A DNA stretch of 64,000 bases from Paraburkholderia nodosa (GCF_001718195.1 NZ_MCNV01000008.1:245807-309806), one strand, 5' to 3'. Positions 25,900 through 35,301 are shown, counted from the stretch's first letter. The notes: generated by a model not told the origin, from the sequence alone. Translations and numbers: made by a program.

Positions 25900-26823
25900 T
25901 CAGCTCTTCGCGCCCGCTACCTGCGCGCGGTCGTTGCCGTCCTTGCCACGTTTGGCGCGGCGATACGCCCACGCCATCAGGCCAATACCCACGATGATCA
26001 TCGGCAGCGAGAGCCACTGGCCCATCGAGAGGCCGAGCGCAAGCAGGCCGAGGAAGTCATCGGGTTCGCGTGCGAACTCGACCGTGAAGCGCGCGAGACC
26101 ATAGCCGATCAGGAACATCGCCGAGATCGCGCCGACGGGGCGCGGCTTGCGCGCGAACAGAATCAGCACGATGAAGAGCGCAATGCCTTCCAGCGCGATT
26201 TCATACAGTTCCGAAGGATGGCGCGGCAGCAGATGGTACTGCGCGAACACTTCGTTCAGGTGCCACTGCGCGGCCAGTTGCGGATGCGCGGCGAGCCACG
26301 CGGCGTCGTCGTTTGCGGCGCCGGGAAACAGCATGGCCCACGGCGAATCGGGCGAGGTCACTCGGCCCCACAGCTCGCCGTTGATGAAGTTGCCGAGACG
26401 GCCAAAGGCGAGCCCCGTGGGCACCATCGGCGCGACGAAGTCCGTGACCTGCAGCCAGGTGCGCCCGCGTTGCCACGCGAACAGGATCATCGCGAACGTC
26501 ACGCCGAGGAAGCCGCCGTGAAACGACATGCCGCCTTCCCACACCTTGAAGATGTCGAGCGGATGCGCGAAATACCAGCTCGCCTTGTAGAACAGCACGT
26601 AGCCCAGGCGCCCGCCCAGGATCGTGCCGAGCACGCCGTAGAACAGCATGTCGTCGATGTCTTTCGCGGACCAGCCTTGCGCCGCCACGTACGGCAGACG
26701 CAGACGAAGACGGCCGATCACGATCGCCAGAATGAAGCCGACGAGATACATGAGGCCGTACCAGCGCACGGCGAGCGGCCCCAGATGAATGGCGACGGGG
26801 TCGAAGTTCGGGTGGATGAGCAT
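25900..26823 (-). CDS. lgt: Prolipoprotein diacylglyceryl transferase
   Basis: A 307-residue inner-membrane enzyme with about seven hydrophobic segments. The Lgt signature GLAFGRLGNFINGELWGR is complete, and FHGGFLGV and RHPSELYEIALEG are also conserved. It moves diacylglycerol from phosphatidylglycerol onto the lipobox cysteine of prelipoproteins. The start MLIHPNFDPVAIHLGPLAVRWYGLMY is the usual N terminus; an upstream in-frame ATG (26901) is rejected because the 26 extra residues are not family-like. Confidence 0.97.
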   Translation of the reverse strand: MLIHPNFDPVAIHLGPLAVRWYGLMYLVGFILAIVIGRLRLRLPYVAAQGWSAKDIDDMLFYGVLGTILGGRLGYVLFYKASWYFAHPLDIFKVWEGGMSFHGGFLGVTFAMILFAWQRGRTWLQVTDFVAPMVPTGLAFGRLGNFINGELWGRVTSPDSPWAMLFPGAANDDAAWLAAHPQLAAQWHLNEVFAQYHLLPRHPSELYEIALEGIALFIVLILFARKPRPVGAISAMFLIGYGLARFTVEFAREPDDFLGLLALGLSMGQWLSLPMIIVGIGLMAWAYRRAKRGKDGNDRAQVAGAKS

Positions 26824-27059
26824 CGTGGATGAAGTCTTGTCGGCGATATCGAATGAAATCGGGTTTGTAAGCAGTCGCGCGCCGCTCACACAAGCGGGCA
26901 AAGCGCGTTGGACGTTTGCAAGGCGGCGAGGTTCGCCGCCCGCGCGTCACGGCGTGACATTATCGCCGACGCGAGGGGGCGCAAACCAAAATGCACGTTT
27001 GGCGATGCGCGGCGAGTGTCACGGTGACAGATGACGCGCGCGGCACACCCAGCTTCAGA

Positions 27060-28019
27060 CTAGCCCTCGCGCGCCGGGCCACCCGCCGTCGCCGCGTGCG
27101 CGCGCACGATCTCGATGAACGCCGCGAGCACCGGGCTCACCTCGGCCGAGCGCCAGACGAGGCCCGTTTCGATGGCCGGCACCGCCCCGGCGAGCGGCCG
27201 GTACACGACGCCCGTGCGCCGCAGATGGCGCAGCGACCGCGGCACGAGCGCCACGCCCATGCCCGCCGAGACGAGGCTCACGATTGTCTGCATCTGGATC
27301 GCTTCCTGGCCGATGAGGGGCACGAGGCCGGCCGCGCCGTAGCAGTCCATGATGGTGTCGTAGAAGCCGGGGGCCAGATGGCGCGGGAAGACGACGAGCG
27401 GCACATCGGCGAGATCGCGCAAGCTCACGGGCTCGTCGTGCCAGTCGTCGGCTGAAGGGCCGCCAAGGCGCACCGACAGTGCCGAGGGCATGGCGACCAC
27501 GAGCGGTTCGCGCGTGACAGGCTGGTAAGCAAGCTGAGCCGCGTGGCGCGGCGGCACGGGCGCGATCACGAGGCCGGCGTCGATGCGCCCCGCCACCAGT
27601 TCTTCCACCTGCACGTCGCTCGTGGCTTCGGCGAGCTGCAGGCGCACGCGCGGATAGCGCGCGCCGAACTCGCGCAGCAGAAGCGGCAGCAAGCCGTAGT
27701 CGGCGGTCGAAACGAAGGCCAGCGCGAGCACGCCCGCCTCGCCACGCGCGAGGCTCTGGGCGAGCGGCCGCAACGCTTCCGCGCTCGCCAGCAGGCGCCT
27801 GACCTCCGGCAGCAGATCGGCGCCCACGGCCGTCAATTCGACCGAACGACGCGTGCGCGCGAACAGCTCCACCCCCAGCGTCTCCTCGAGCGCGCGAATG
27901 GCCTGCGAGAGCGGCGGCTGCGTCATCGACAGGCGCGCCGCAGCGCGGCCGAAATGCTGCTCCTCGGCCACGGCGACAAAATAGCGAAGCTGGCGCAGAT
28001 CGGGGATCGTCGGATTCAT
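27060..28019 (-). CDS. LysR-family transcriptional regulator, divergent from ilvD
   Basis: A 319-residue LysR-type regulator. The N-terminal winged helix (LRQLRYFVAVAEEQHFGRAAARLSMTQPPLSQAIRALEETLGVELFART) is followed by an effector domain with VRLQLAEATSDVQVEELVAGRIDAGLV and LVSAGMGVALVP. It is transcribed away from ilvD with about 170 bases between, the classic arrangement of a LysR regulator and its target, and a dyad lies in that gap. Its co-inducer is unknown; an intermediate of branched-chain amino acid metabolism is a reasonable guess. It ends about 235 bases from lgt. Confidence 0.9.
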   Translation of the reverse strand: MNPTIPDLRQLRYFVAVAEEQHFGRAAARLSMTQPPLSQAIRALEETLGVELFARTRRSVELTAVGADLLPEVRRLLASAEALRPLAQSLARGEAGVLALAFVSTADYGLLPLLLREFGARYPRVRLQLAEATSDVQVEELVAGRIDAGLVIAPVPPRHAAQLAYQPVTREPLVVAMPSALSVRLGGPSADDWHDEPVSLRDLADVPLVVFPRHLAPGFYDTIMDCYGAAGLVPLIGQEAIQMQTIVSLVSAGMGVALVPRSLRHLRRTGVVYRPLAGAVPAIETGLVWRSAEVSPVLAAFIEIVRAHAATAGGPAREG

Positions 28020-28064
28020 CGGCGGCGGTCTCGCGCTGTTGTCATGTTGATATGTTTTTCGACT

Positions 28065-28088
28065 CAATAGACCACGAATAATATATTG
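28065..28088. promoter_or_regulatory. Candidate LysR-binding dyad between lysR and ilvD
   Basis: CAATA (28065-28069) and TATTG (28084-28088), 14 bases apart, in an AT-rich pocket of otherwise GC-rich DNA. The size and position fit a LysR-type recognition site, but it matches no specific published motif that I can name. Confidence 0.4.
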
Positions 28089-28190
28089 GACAGCGTTCTC
28101 GCGAAATCGCATGCTTCGATAGACGTGCCGGCGCGCCCCCAAAACAGAACCCACTCCCGGCATCCGAGACAAATTCCACCGGAGGTCCCC

Positions 28191-29864
28191 ATGCCCTATA
28201 ACCGTCGTTCGAAGCACATCACGCAAGGCGTCGCCCGTTCGCCCAACCGTTCGATGTATTACGCGCTCGGCTACGAGAAAGCCGACTTCGACAAGCCGAT
28301 GATCGGCGTCGCCAATGGTCATTCGACCATCACGCCGTGCAACGCCGGCCTGCAGCGCCTGACCGACGCGGCCGTCGACGCCATCAAGCGCGCCGACGCG
28401 AACCCGCAGACCTTTGGCACGCCCACGATCTCGGACGGCATGTCGATGGGCACCGAGGGCATGAAATACTCGCTCGTCTCGCGCGAAGTCATCGCGGACT
28501 GCATCGAGACCTGCGTGCAAGGCCAGTGGATGGACGGCGTAGTCGTGATCGGCGGCTGCGACAAGAACATGCCCGGCGGCATGATCGCGCTCGCGCGCAT
28601 CAACGTGCCCGGCATTTACGTGTATGGCGGCACGATCCGCCCGGGCAACTGGAAGGGAAAGGCGCTCACCATCGTCTCGGCGTTCGAGGCCGTGGGCGAA
28701 TTCACCGCGGGGCGCATGACCGAAGAAGATTTCGAAGGCGTCGAGAAAAACGCCTGCCCGTCCACGGGTTCGTGCGGCGGCATGTACACCGCGAACACGA
28801 TGAGCTCGTCGTTCGAGGCGCTCGGCATGTCGCTCATGTATTCGTCGACGATGGCCAACCCCGACGAGGAGAAAGTCGACTCGGCGGCGCAATCGGCGCG
28901 CGTGCTGGTCGAGGCCGTCAAGCAGGACCTCAAGCCGCGCGACATCATCACGAAGAAGTCGATCGAGAACGCCGTGGCGCTGATCATGGCGACGGGCGGT
29001 TCGACCAACGCCGTGTTGCACTATCTCGCCATCGCGCATGCCGCGGAAATCGAATGGACCATCGACGACTTCGAGCGCATGCGCAAGAAGGTGCCGGTGA
29101 TCTGCGACCTGAAGCCTTCGGGGCAATACGTCGCCACCGACCTGCACGAGGCCGGCGGCATTCCGCAGGTGCTCAGGATCCTGCTCGATGCGGGCCTCCT
29201 GCATGGCGACTGCATCACCATCACGGGCAAAACCATCGCGGAAGAACTCAAGGACGTGCCGTCCGCGCCGCGCGCGGACCAGAAGGTGATCTTCCCTATC
29301 AGCCAGGCGTTGTACAAGGAAGGCCATCTGGCGATCCTCAAGGGCAACCTCGCGACGCACGGCGCGGTCGCCAAGATCACCGGTCTGAAGAATCCGGTGA
29401 TTACGGGCCCCGCGCGCGTGTTCGACGACGAGCAGAGCGCGATGGAAGCCATCCTCGCAGACAAGATCAAGGCCGGCGACGTCGTCGTGCTGCGCTACCT
29501 CGGCCCGAAGGGCGGCCCCGGCATGCCGGAAATGCTCGCGCCGACTTCGGCGATCATCGGCAAGGGGCTTGGGGAGTCGGTTGGGCTCATCACCGATGGG
29601 CGCTTCTCGGGCGGCACCTGGGGCATGGTAGTGGGTCACGTCGCGCCGGAAGCGTTCGAAGGCGGCACGATCGCGCTCGTGCAGGAAGGCGACTCGATTA
29701 CCATCGACGCTCACGCGCTGCTGCTGCAACTGAACGTGGACGACGCCGAACTCGCGCGCCGGCGCGCGGCCTGGAAGCAGCCCGCGCCGCGTTACACGCG
29801 CGGCGTGATGGCGAAGTACGCGGCGCTCGCGCGCCCCGCGAACCAGGGCGCGGTGACGGGCTAG
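28191..29864 (+). CDS. ilvD: Dihydroxy-acid dehydratase
   Basis: A 557-residue Fe-S enzyme of valine, isoleucine and pantoate synthesis; it dehydrates 2,3-dihydroxy-isovalerate and its homologue. NGHSTITPCNAGLQ, GGCDKNMPGGMIAL and CPSTGSCGGMYTANTM carry the three cluster cysteines, and GPKGGPGMPEMLAPTSAIIG and TDGRFSGGTWGMVVGHV the active-site C-terminal motifs. GGAGG lies before the ATG at 28191; an in-frame start at 28086 would overlap the promoter region and is unlikely. The lengths and conserved cysteines indicate a functional enzyme. A strong terminator follows. Confidence 0.97.
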   Translation: MPYNRRSKHITQGVARSPNRSMYYALGYEKADFDKPMIGVANGHSTITPCNAGLQRLTDAAVDAIKRADANPQTFGTPTISDGMSMGTEGMKYSLVSREVIADCIETCVQGQWMDGVVVIGGCDKNMPGGMIALARINVPGIYVYGGTIRPGNWKGKALTIVSAFEAVGEFTAGRMTEEDFEGVEKNACPSTGSCGGMYTANTMSSSFEALGMSLMYSSTMANPDEEKVDSAAQSARVLVEAVKQDLKPRDIITKKSIENAVALIMATGGSTNAVLHYLAIAHAAEIEWTIDDFERMRKKVPVICDLKPSGQYVATDLHEAGGIPQVLRILLDAGLLHGDCITITGKTIAEELKDVPSAPRADQKVIFPISQALYKEGHLAILKGNLATHGAVAKITGLKNPVITGPARVFDDEQSAMEAILADKIKAGDVVVLRYLGPKGGPGMPEMLAPTSAIIGKGLGESVGLITDGRFSGGTWGMVVGHVAPEAFEGGTIALVQEGDSITIDAHALLLQLNVDDAELARRRAAWKQPAPRYTRGVMAKYAALARPANQGAVTG

Positions 29865-29901
29865 GCGGAGCCTGGCGTCATTCGAATCTCGACCTGCAGT
29901 C

Positions 29902-29942
29902 AAGCAAAGGGCGCACGTCCAGGACGTGCGCCCTTTGCTTTT
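29902..29942. terminator. Long terminator hairpin after ilvD
   Basis: An 18-19-bp stem, AAGCAAAGGGCGCACGTCC against GGACGTGCGCCCTTTGCTT, with a one- to three-base loop and TTTT after it. The stem would also work in reverse. Confidence 0.9.
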
Positions 29943-29947
29943 ATAAT
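29942..29947 (+). promoter_or_regulatory. -10 box of the cytochrome c gene, abutting the ilvD terminator
   Basis: A perfect TATAAT begins right after the hairpin's T tract, 40 bases before the cytochrome ATG. A -35 box at normal distance would lie inside the hairpin apex and is not a good match. Confidence 0.5.
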
Positions 29948-29986
29948 GCGACGACACAGCCGGCGCACACGCGGGCGGAGACCAGT

Positions 29987-30346
29987 ATGAAACGGAAGTC
30001 GCAAGCGAAGAACAAGATAGCGACGCTCGCCGCCGCGCTCGCCATCGGCCTTGCCGGCGTACTCGGGTCGGCCCCGGCCCGCGCGCAGCATGGCCCCACC
30101 GGCCTCGCGCTCGCCCAGCAGCAGAACTGCATGAGCTGCCACTCGGTGACCCGCAATTTCATGGGTCCCGCCCTGCGCGATGTCGCCGCGAAGTACGCGG
30201 GCAAGCCCGACGCGCAGACCTATCTCACCCACAAGATTCTGGAAGGCGGCAGCGGCGTGTGGGGCACCGTGCCCATGCCGGCCAACACGCAGTTGAACCC
30301 CGCACAGGCGGCGCAACTCGCGAGCTGGATCCTCACGCTCAAGTGA
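29987..30346 (+). CDS. Class I c-type cytochrome (c551/c552-like)
   Basis: A 119-residue secreted protein. The signal peptide ends near APARAQ; the heme motif CMSCH is at residues 48-52, and a Met in VPMPANTQ near the C-terminal third is the likely sixth ligand. The small size with heme motif near the N terminus and VPMPA before the last helix (AAQLASWILTLK) match c551/c552 periplasmic electron carriers. GGAG lies 8 bases before the ATG. It stands alone between the ilvD terminator and the convergent DUF2486 gene; its partner oxidase or reductase is not in the window. Confidence 0.9.
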   Translation: MKRKSQAKNKIATLAAALAIGLAGVLGSAPARAQHGPTGLALAQQQNCMSCHSVTRNFMGPALRDVAAKYAGKPDAQTYLTHKILEGGSGVWGTVPMPANTQLNPAQAAQLASWILTLK

Positions 30347-30406
30347 AGCGGACGATGTGACGGCGGGGCCACGAAGTGGCCGCTCGCCGCCGCGCGCCCA
30401 ACTGAA

Positions 30407-30808
30407 TCAGGCCGAAGGCGGTCGCCCCGCGCGCGCCGCCAGTTCTTCGCGCACGGCGGCCTTCACCCAGTTCGTGAGTTCCGTTTCGAGCGCAAGACCG
30501 ATTTCACGCGACACCTGACCCACGAGCCAGTTCGTATGTTCCTGCATCGCGGCGCTGCAGCGCGCCTCGATCACGGCACGGCCTTCGCCGGTGAGCCAGG
30601 TCAGGCAACGGCCGCGCAGCCGCTCGACGAGCGCGTCGGCGTCGTGCGCGAACAGGCCCTCCTCGCGCTCGGCCACGGCGGCCTGGACGGCAGCGGCCGT
30701 CGCGCTCTTCGCCTCTTCGACGTTGTGCGCGCGCAGCGGATTGCCGCTCACCATCACCTCGTTCAAGAGCGGAATCGCACTATCTTCCGAGTCGTGCATG
30801 CCGGACAT
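30407..30808 (-). CDS. DUF2486 family protein
   Basis: A 133-residue Burkholderiaceae protein of unknown function: acidic start (MSGMHDSEDSAIPLLNEVM), an Ala-rich helical middle and a C-terminal helical region (WLVGQVSREIGLALETELTNWVKAAVREEL). No signal peptide or membrane segment. The start at 30808 has GGAGG six bases upstream, better than an ATG 12 bases earlier. It follows holC by about 60 bases, and pepA-holC-DUF2486 is a conserved set in this group, so it is probably co-transcribed. The helical C terminus could bind a partner; no function can be claimed. Confidence 0.75.
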   Translation of the reverse strand: MSGMHDSEDSAIPLLNEVMVSGNPLRAHNVEEAKSATAAAVQAAVAEREEGLFAHDADALVERLRGRCLTWLTGEGRAVIEARCSAAMQEHTNWLVGQVSREIGLALETELTNWVKAAVREELAARAGRPPSA

Positions 30809-30867
30809 GTTTACCTCCATCGATCGGGGCAGTCGGCCTTGCGCCGGTACGCCTCGCGCGTCCGGCC

Positions 30868-31284
30868 TCAGCCGCCCTGCTTGTAGTTGTTGAGCGCGTA
30901 ACCACGGTCGCGGTAGAAACGATAGCGCTCACGGCCCGACGCGAGTTCGTCGGGCGCATCGCCAACCACTTCGAGCAGGCGCTCGAAGCGTGCGAACTGC
31001 GGCGGGACCTCGGCGCCGAGATTGAGCAGCACACGATGATGCGGTGCACGCTCGAGATCCGTTGCCAGCACGATGGGCGATTCGCCCGCTTGAGGGCTCT
31101 CGGCCATGCAGTGCGGCACGAAATCGAGCGGCGAAAAGGTCCACAACATTTCGTCGAACGCGCGCAGGCGCGCGGGGTCGGCCAGCACGACCGCCTGCTG
31201 GCCCGCCTGATACGCCTTGCGCACGAGGCGGCACGCATACAGCAGCGAGTCGCCGACGTTCGTGTGGAAATCGATGCGCGTCAT
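30868..31284 (-). CDS. holC: DNA polymerase III subunit chi
   Basis: A 138-residue protein: MTRIDFHTNVGDSLLYACRLVRKAYQAGQQAVVLAD and LWTFSPLDFVPHCM are the chi N-terminal blocks; PIVLATDLERAPHHRVLLNLGAEVP and the C-terminal RYRFYRDRGYALNNYKQGG complete it. Chi links the clamp loader to SSB. A second in-frame ATG six bases earlier (31290) would only add MG. It lies 52 bases after pepA on the same strand. Confidence 0.94.
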   Translation of the reverse strand: MTRIDFHTNVGDSLLYACRLVRKAYQAGQQAVVLADPARLRAFDEMLWTFSPLDFVPHCMAESPQAGESPIVLATDLERAPHHRVLLNLGAEVPPQFARFERLLEVVGDAPDELASGRERYRFYRDRGYALNNYKQGG

Positions 31285-31336
31285 GCCCACACCACTCTAC
31301 ACACCGTCAGGTGGGCAGCAATCTCCATTCCTGCCC

Positions 31337-32848
31337 TCATTGCCCGGCACGATCGATCAGGAACTGGGCGAGCAGCGGCACCGGACGGCCCGTTGCCCCC
31401 TTGGCCGCGCCGCTCTTCCACGCCGTGCCGGCGATGTCGAGGTGCGCCCACGGGTAGTTTTCGGTGAAACGCGACAGGAAGCACGCCGCCGTCACGCTGC
31501 CCGCCGGACGCCCGCCGATGTTGGCGAGGTCGGCGAAGTTCGACTTGAGCTGGTCCTGATACTCGTCGTCGAGCGGCAGGCGCCAGGCCGGATCGTTCGC
31601 TTCGCGCGAGGCGTCGAGCAGCTCGCCCGCGAGCGCGTCGTCCTTCGAGAAGAGGCCGCTGTTGTGATGGCCGAGCGCGATGATGCAGGCGCCCGTGAGC
31701 GTGGCGATGTCGACCACGGCGGCCGGCTTGAAGCGCTCGGCATAGGTGAGCGCATCGCACAGGATCAGGCGGCCTTCGGCGTCGGTGTTGAGCACTTCGA
31801 CCGTGAGGCCCGCCATCGTCGTGACGATGTCGCCCGGCTTCGTGGCGTTGCCGGCGGGCATGTTCTCGCAGGTCGGGATGATGCCGATCACGTTGAGCTT
31901 GAGCCCCATTTCGGCGACCGCGCGGATCGTGCCGAGCACCGAGCCCGCGCCGCACATGTCGTACTTCATCTCGTCCATGCCCTCGCCGGGCTTGAGCGAA
32001 ATGCCGCCCGTGTCGAACGTGATGCCTTTGCCGACCAGCACGATGGGCGCGGCCTTGGCGCTGGCGCCCTGATAGTGCAGCACGATGAACTGCGGCGGCT
32101 CGACCGAGCCCTTTGTTACCGAAAGAAACGAACCCATCTTGAGCGTCTCAATCTGGCGCTGGCCGAGCACCTCGACCTTGAGCTTCCAGTCGCGCGCGAG
32201 CTTCTTGGCCGTGGCGGCGAGATAGGTCGGCGTGCAGACGTTGCCCGGCAGATTGCCGAGGTCGCGGGTGAGGTCCATGCCGTTGGCGAGCGCGACGGAC
32301 TGCTTCGCCGCAAGCTTCGCGGCCTTCTCTTCGGCGGCGTCGATGCTGAAGACCACGCGCTTGAGGGCCCGCTGCGACACGTCGGGCTTGCTCTTCATCT
32401 GCGTGAAGCGATAGGTCTCGTTGCGCAGCGCGAGAATGGCGGTGCGCACGCCCCAGTCGCCCGTGCGCTCCTTCACCGGCAATTGCGCGAGCGTGAAGGT
32501 GACCTGTGCGATCTTCGTGCCGAGGATCGCGCGCCAGGCGGCCTTGACCGCGTCGCCATAAGCCTTCTGGCCGAACGCGTCCTGCTTGCCGAGACCCACG
32601 AGCAGCACGCGCGAGGCGCCGATGCCGCTCACTTCCGGCAGGAACAGCGTGGAGCCGGCCTTGCCGTCGATGTCGCCGGCCTTGACGACGCGCGCGATTG
32701 CGCCGCCAATGGCGCTGTCGATGGCGAACGCCGCGCCCGAGAGGGTTTGCGCCTCGAACACGCCGACCACGACACAATCCGACTTGCCGGTCAGGAAGGG
32801 GCCGTCCCCGCCTTTGCTCCAGTCACAGGCTTTTATGCTAAAGTCCAT
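31337..32848 (-). CDS. pepA: Leucyl aminopeptidase (M17, PepA)
   Basis: A 503-residue cytosolic metallo-aminopeptidase. VGKGITFDTGGISLKPG, DMCGAGSVLG, and the M17 signature NTDAEGRLIL carry the two-metal ligands and the catalytic Arg. It removes N-terminal residues from peptides; PepA also binds DNA in some bacteria (Xer recombination). First gene of the pepA-holC-DUF2486 minus-strand operon, divergent from lptF with a 134-base promoter region between. Confidence 0.97.
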   Translation of the reverse strand: MDFSIKACDWSKGGDGPFLTGKSDCVVVGVFEAQTLSGAAFAIDSAIGGAIARVVKAGDIDGKAGSTLFLPEVSGIGASRVLLVGLGKQDAFGQKAYGDAVKAAWRAILGTKIAQVTFTLAQLPVKERTGDWGVRTAILALRNETYRFTQMKSKPDVSQRALKRVVFSIDAAEEKAAKLAAKQSVALANGMDLTRDLGNLPGNVCTPTYLAATAKKLARDWKLKVEVLGQRQIETLKMGSFLSVTKGSVEPPQFIVLHYQGASAKAAPIVLVGKGITFDTGGISLKPGEGMDEMKYDMCGAGSVLGTIRAVAEMGLKLNVIGIIPTCENMPAGNATKPGDIVTTMAGLTVEVLNTDAEGRLILCDALTYAERFKPAAVVDIATLTGACIIALGHHNSGLFSKDDALAGELLDASREANDPAWRLPLDDEYQDQLKSNFADLANIGGRPAGSVTAACFLSRFTENYPWAHLDIAGTAWKSGAAKGATGRPVPLLAQFLIDRAGQ

Positions 32849-32982
32849 CGCGCTTGTCCTCGGATAAAATCAGGGCTTAGGATGAAAGCCGCAATTATCC
32901 GCTATTTTTCCCGCGGCGGCTCCTGGGCGGTTGCGCGAGCTGCGCGCCTCCCGGCAAGGTCCGCCTGCCCTGCCCATCAAGA

Positions 32983-34083
32983 ATGATCTTCGAACGTTCC
33001 CTGCAGCGCGAACTCGCGTACACGGCCGGCGCCGTGTTCATGGTTCTGCTCACGATCATGCTGACGACGATGATGATCCGCATCGTCGGCTTCGCCGCGT
33101 CCGGTCAGATCGACCCGCGCGACGTGCTGGTGCTGATCGGACTCACCGTGATCGGCTACATGGCCGTCATGCTCATCGTCACGCTGTTCGTGTCGATCCT
33201 GTTCGTCCTCACGCGCTGGTACAAGGATTCCGAAATGGTCGTGTGGCTCTCCTCCGGGGTGAGCCTCACGCGCCTGATCAAACCGGTCGCCACCTTTGCC
33301 GCGCCGATCATCCTGCTCATCGTGTTCTTCGCGTTCATCGGCTGGCCGTGGTCGAATGCGCAAAGCAAGCTGATTCGCGCGCGCTTCCAGCAGCGCGATG
33401 AAGTGTCGCTGCTCGCGCCCGGCCAGTTCCGCGAATCGCCCACCACGCACCGCGTGTTCTTCATCGAGAGCATGAGCCCCGACCAGGGCCGCGTGGAGAA
33501 CGTGTTCGTCACGAGCACGGAAAACGGCAAGGTGAGCGTCATCGTCTCGAAGACGGGCCACACCGAGACCATGAAGGGCGGCGACCGTTTCGTCGTGCTC
33601 GAAAACGGCCGCCGCTACGACGGCGAGCCCGGCCACCCGGACTTTCGCATCAGCGAATTCCAGCGTTACGGCGTGAAGATCACGAGCCAGCCGCTCGTGA
33701 ACACGCCTTCGGCGAGCACCACGTCCACGCCGGGCCTTTTGCGCCACCCGACCAACGACAACCTGGGCGAACTCGCCTGGCGCGCCGGCCTGCCGCTCAT
33801 CGCGATCAACCTGATGCTGCTCGGCATTCCGCTCGCCTACCAGAACCCGCGCCGCAGCCGCACGATCAATCTCGTGATGGCGGTGCTGATCTACCTCACC
33901 TATTCGAACCTGCTCAACGTCGTGCAGTCGCAGATCGAGCAAGGCAAGATGCCCTTCGGCGTCGGTCTCGTCCTGCTGCACGCCGTGGTGCTCGCGCTCG
34001 TCGTGTTCATCTTCTGGATACGCGTGCGCAACCGGCCGCTCTTTACACGTGCGATGTTCCGGCGCGCCTCTCCTGGCAACTGA
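32983..34083 (+). CDS. lptF: LPS export ABC transporter permease LptF
   Basis: A 366-residue YjgP/YjgQ-family protein: three hydrophobic segments at the N terminus, a periplasmic jellyroll domain around residues 130-260 and three more segments at the end. MIFERSLQRELAYTAGAVFMVLL and AGLPLIAINLMLLGIPLAYQNPRRSR are typical of LptF. With LptG and two LptB subunits it extracts LPS from the inner membrane. lptG follows after 15 bases. Confidence 0.96.
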   Translation: MIFERSLQRELAYTAGAVFMVLLTIMLTTMMIRIVGFAASGQIDPRDVLVLIGLTVIGYMAVMLIVTLFVSILFVLTRWYKDSEMVVWLSSGVSLTRLIKPVATFAAPIILLIVFFAFIGWPWSNAQSKLIRARFQQRDEVSLLAPGQFRESPTTHRVFFIESMSPDQGRVENVFVTSTENGKVSVIVSKTGHTETMKGGDRFVVLENGRRYDGEPGHPDFRISEFQRYGVKITSQPLVNTPSASTTSTPGLLRHPTNDNLGELAWRAGLPLIAINLMLLGIPLAYQNPRRSRTINLVMAVLIYLTYSNLLNVVQSQIEQGKMPFGVGLVLLHAVVLALVVFIFWIRVRNRPLFTRAMFRRASPGN

Positions 34084-34098
34084 GAGGGAAACTGACCG

Positions 34099-35247
34099 AT
34101 GCGCATCTACGAAAAATACTTCGCTCGCCAGGTCTACCTGACGTTCATCTTCATCCTGTTCGCCTTCTCCGGCCTGTTCTTCTTCTTCGACCTCATCAAC
34201 GAGCTGAACTCGGTCGGCCACGGCAACTACAAATTCCAGTACGCGGTGCTGCGCGTGGCGCTCCAGGCGCCCTCGCGGCTCTACGAGATCATCCCGGTCG
34301 CGGCGCTCATTGCCGCGATCTACGTGTTCGCGCAAATGGCCGCGAACTCCGAATACACGATCTTTCGTGTGTCGGGTCTCGCCACCAACCAGGCGCTGCG
34401 CTCGCTGCTCAAGATCGGCGTGCCGCTCGTGCTGCTCACCTACCTGATCGGCGAAGTGGTCGGCCCTTACACCGACCAGCTCTCCGAGCGCGTGCGTCTC
34501 GAGGCGTTGGGCTCGGCCGTGTCGAGCAACTTCCAGTCGGGTGTGTGGGTGAAGGACACGCTCTCCGCACGCGCCGACGGCGAACAGGTCACGCGTTTCG
34601 TGAACGTCGGCGAACTGCTGCCCGATGCGACCATCACGAACGTGCGCATCTACGAATTCGACTCGCAGTTCCGGCTCTCGAACGTGCGCCTCGCGAAGAG
34701 CGGCACGTTCCAGCCGCCGGGCCACTGGCTGCTCAAGGACGTGACCGATACGCAACTGATCGGCGTGCCGCCGCCGCAGAACCAGCCGGTCGACGCGCTC
34801 AATCCGGTCTATCGCGCCGAGCAGACTTCGGCGCCCGAATACTCGCTGCGCTCGGAGCTCACGCCGAACATTCTCTCGGTGCTGCTCGTTTCGCCCGACC
34901 GCATGTCGATGTTCAACCTGTTCCGCTACATCCAGCATCTGACCGAGAACCATCAGGACGCGCAGCGCTACCAGATCGCGTTCTGGCGCAAGCTGCTCTA
35001 CCCGTTCGCCGTGTTCGTGATGCTCGTACTCTCGCTGCCGTTCGCGTATCTGCATACGCGCGCCGGCGTGGTGGGCATGAAGGTGTTCGGCGGGATCATG
35101 CTCGGCATGAGCTTCCAGCTCGTCAACACGCTGTTCTCACACGTGGGTACACTGAACACCTGGCCCGCGCCGCTCACGGCGGCGACACCGGGGCTCATCT
35201 ATCTCGCGGTCGGGCTGATCGGGCTCAAATGGGTCGACCGGCATTGA
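34099..35247 (+). CDS. lptG: LPS export ABC transporter permease LptG
   Basis: A 382-residue YjgP/YjgQ protein paired with LptF. MRIYEKYFARQVYLTFIFILFAFSGLFFFFDLINEL, then PAALIAAIYVFAQMAANSEYTIFRVSGL-type coupling helix and the C-terminal AWRKLLYPFAVFVMLVLSLPFAYLHTRAGVVGMKVFGGI region are LptG-like (the window shows FWRKLLYPFAVFVM). Six membrane segments flank a periplasmic beta domain. AGAGGGAAAC precedes the ATG. Together lptFG form a two-gene operon; lptB, lptA and lptC are elsewhere. Confidence 0.95.
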   Translation: MRIYEKYFARQVYLTFIFILFAFSGLFFFFDLINELNSVGHGNYKFQYAVLRVALQAPSRLYEIIPVAALIAAIYVFAQMAANSEYTIFRVSGLATNQALRSLLKIGVPLVLLTYLIGEVVGPYTDQLSERVRLEALGSAVSSNFQSGVWVKDTLSARADGEQVTRFVNVGELLPDATITNVRIYEFDSQFRLSNVRLAKSGTFQPPGHWLLKDVTDTQLIGVPPPQNQPVDALNPVYRAEQTSAPEYSLRSELTPNILSVLLVSPDRMSMFNLFRYIQHLTENHQDAQRYQIAFWRKLLYPFAVFVMLVLSLPFAYLHTRAGVVGMKVFGGIMLGMSFQLVNTLFSHVGTLNTWPAPLTAATPGLIYLAVGLIGLKWVDRH

Positions 35248-35301
35248 TGCCGGTAGCGTTCAGCCGATAGTTCGGCCACTAATTCGCACAGGCTCGCAAG
35301 C

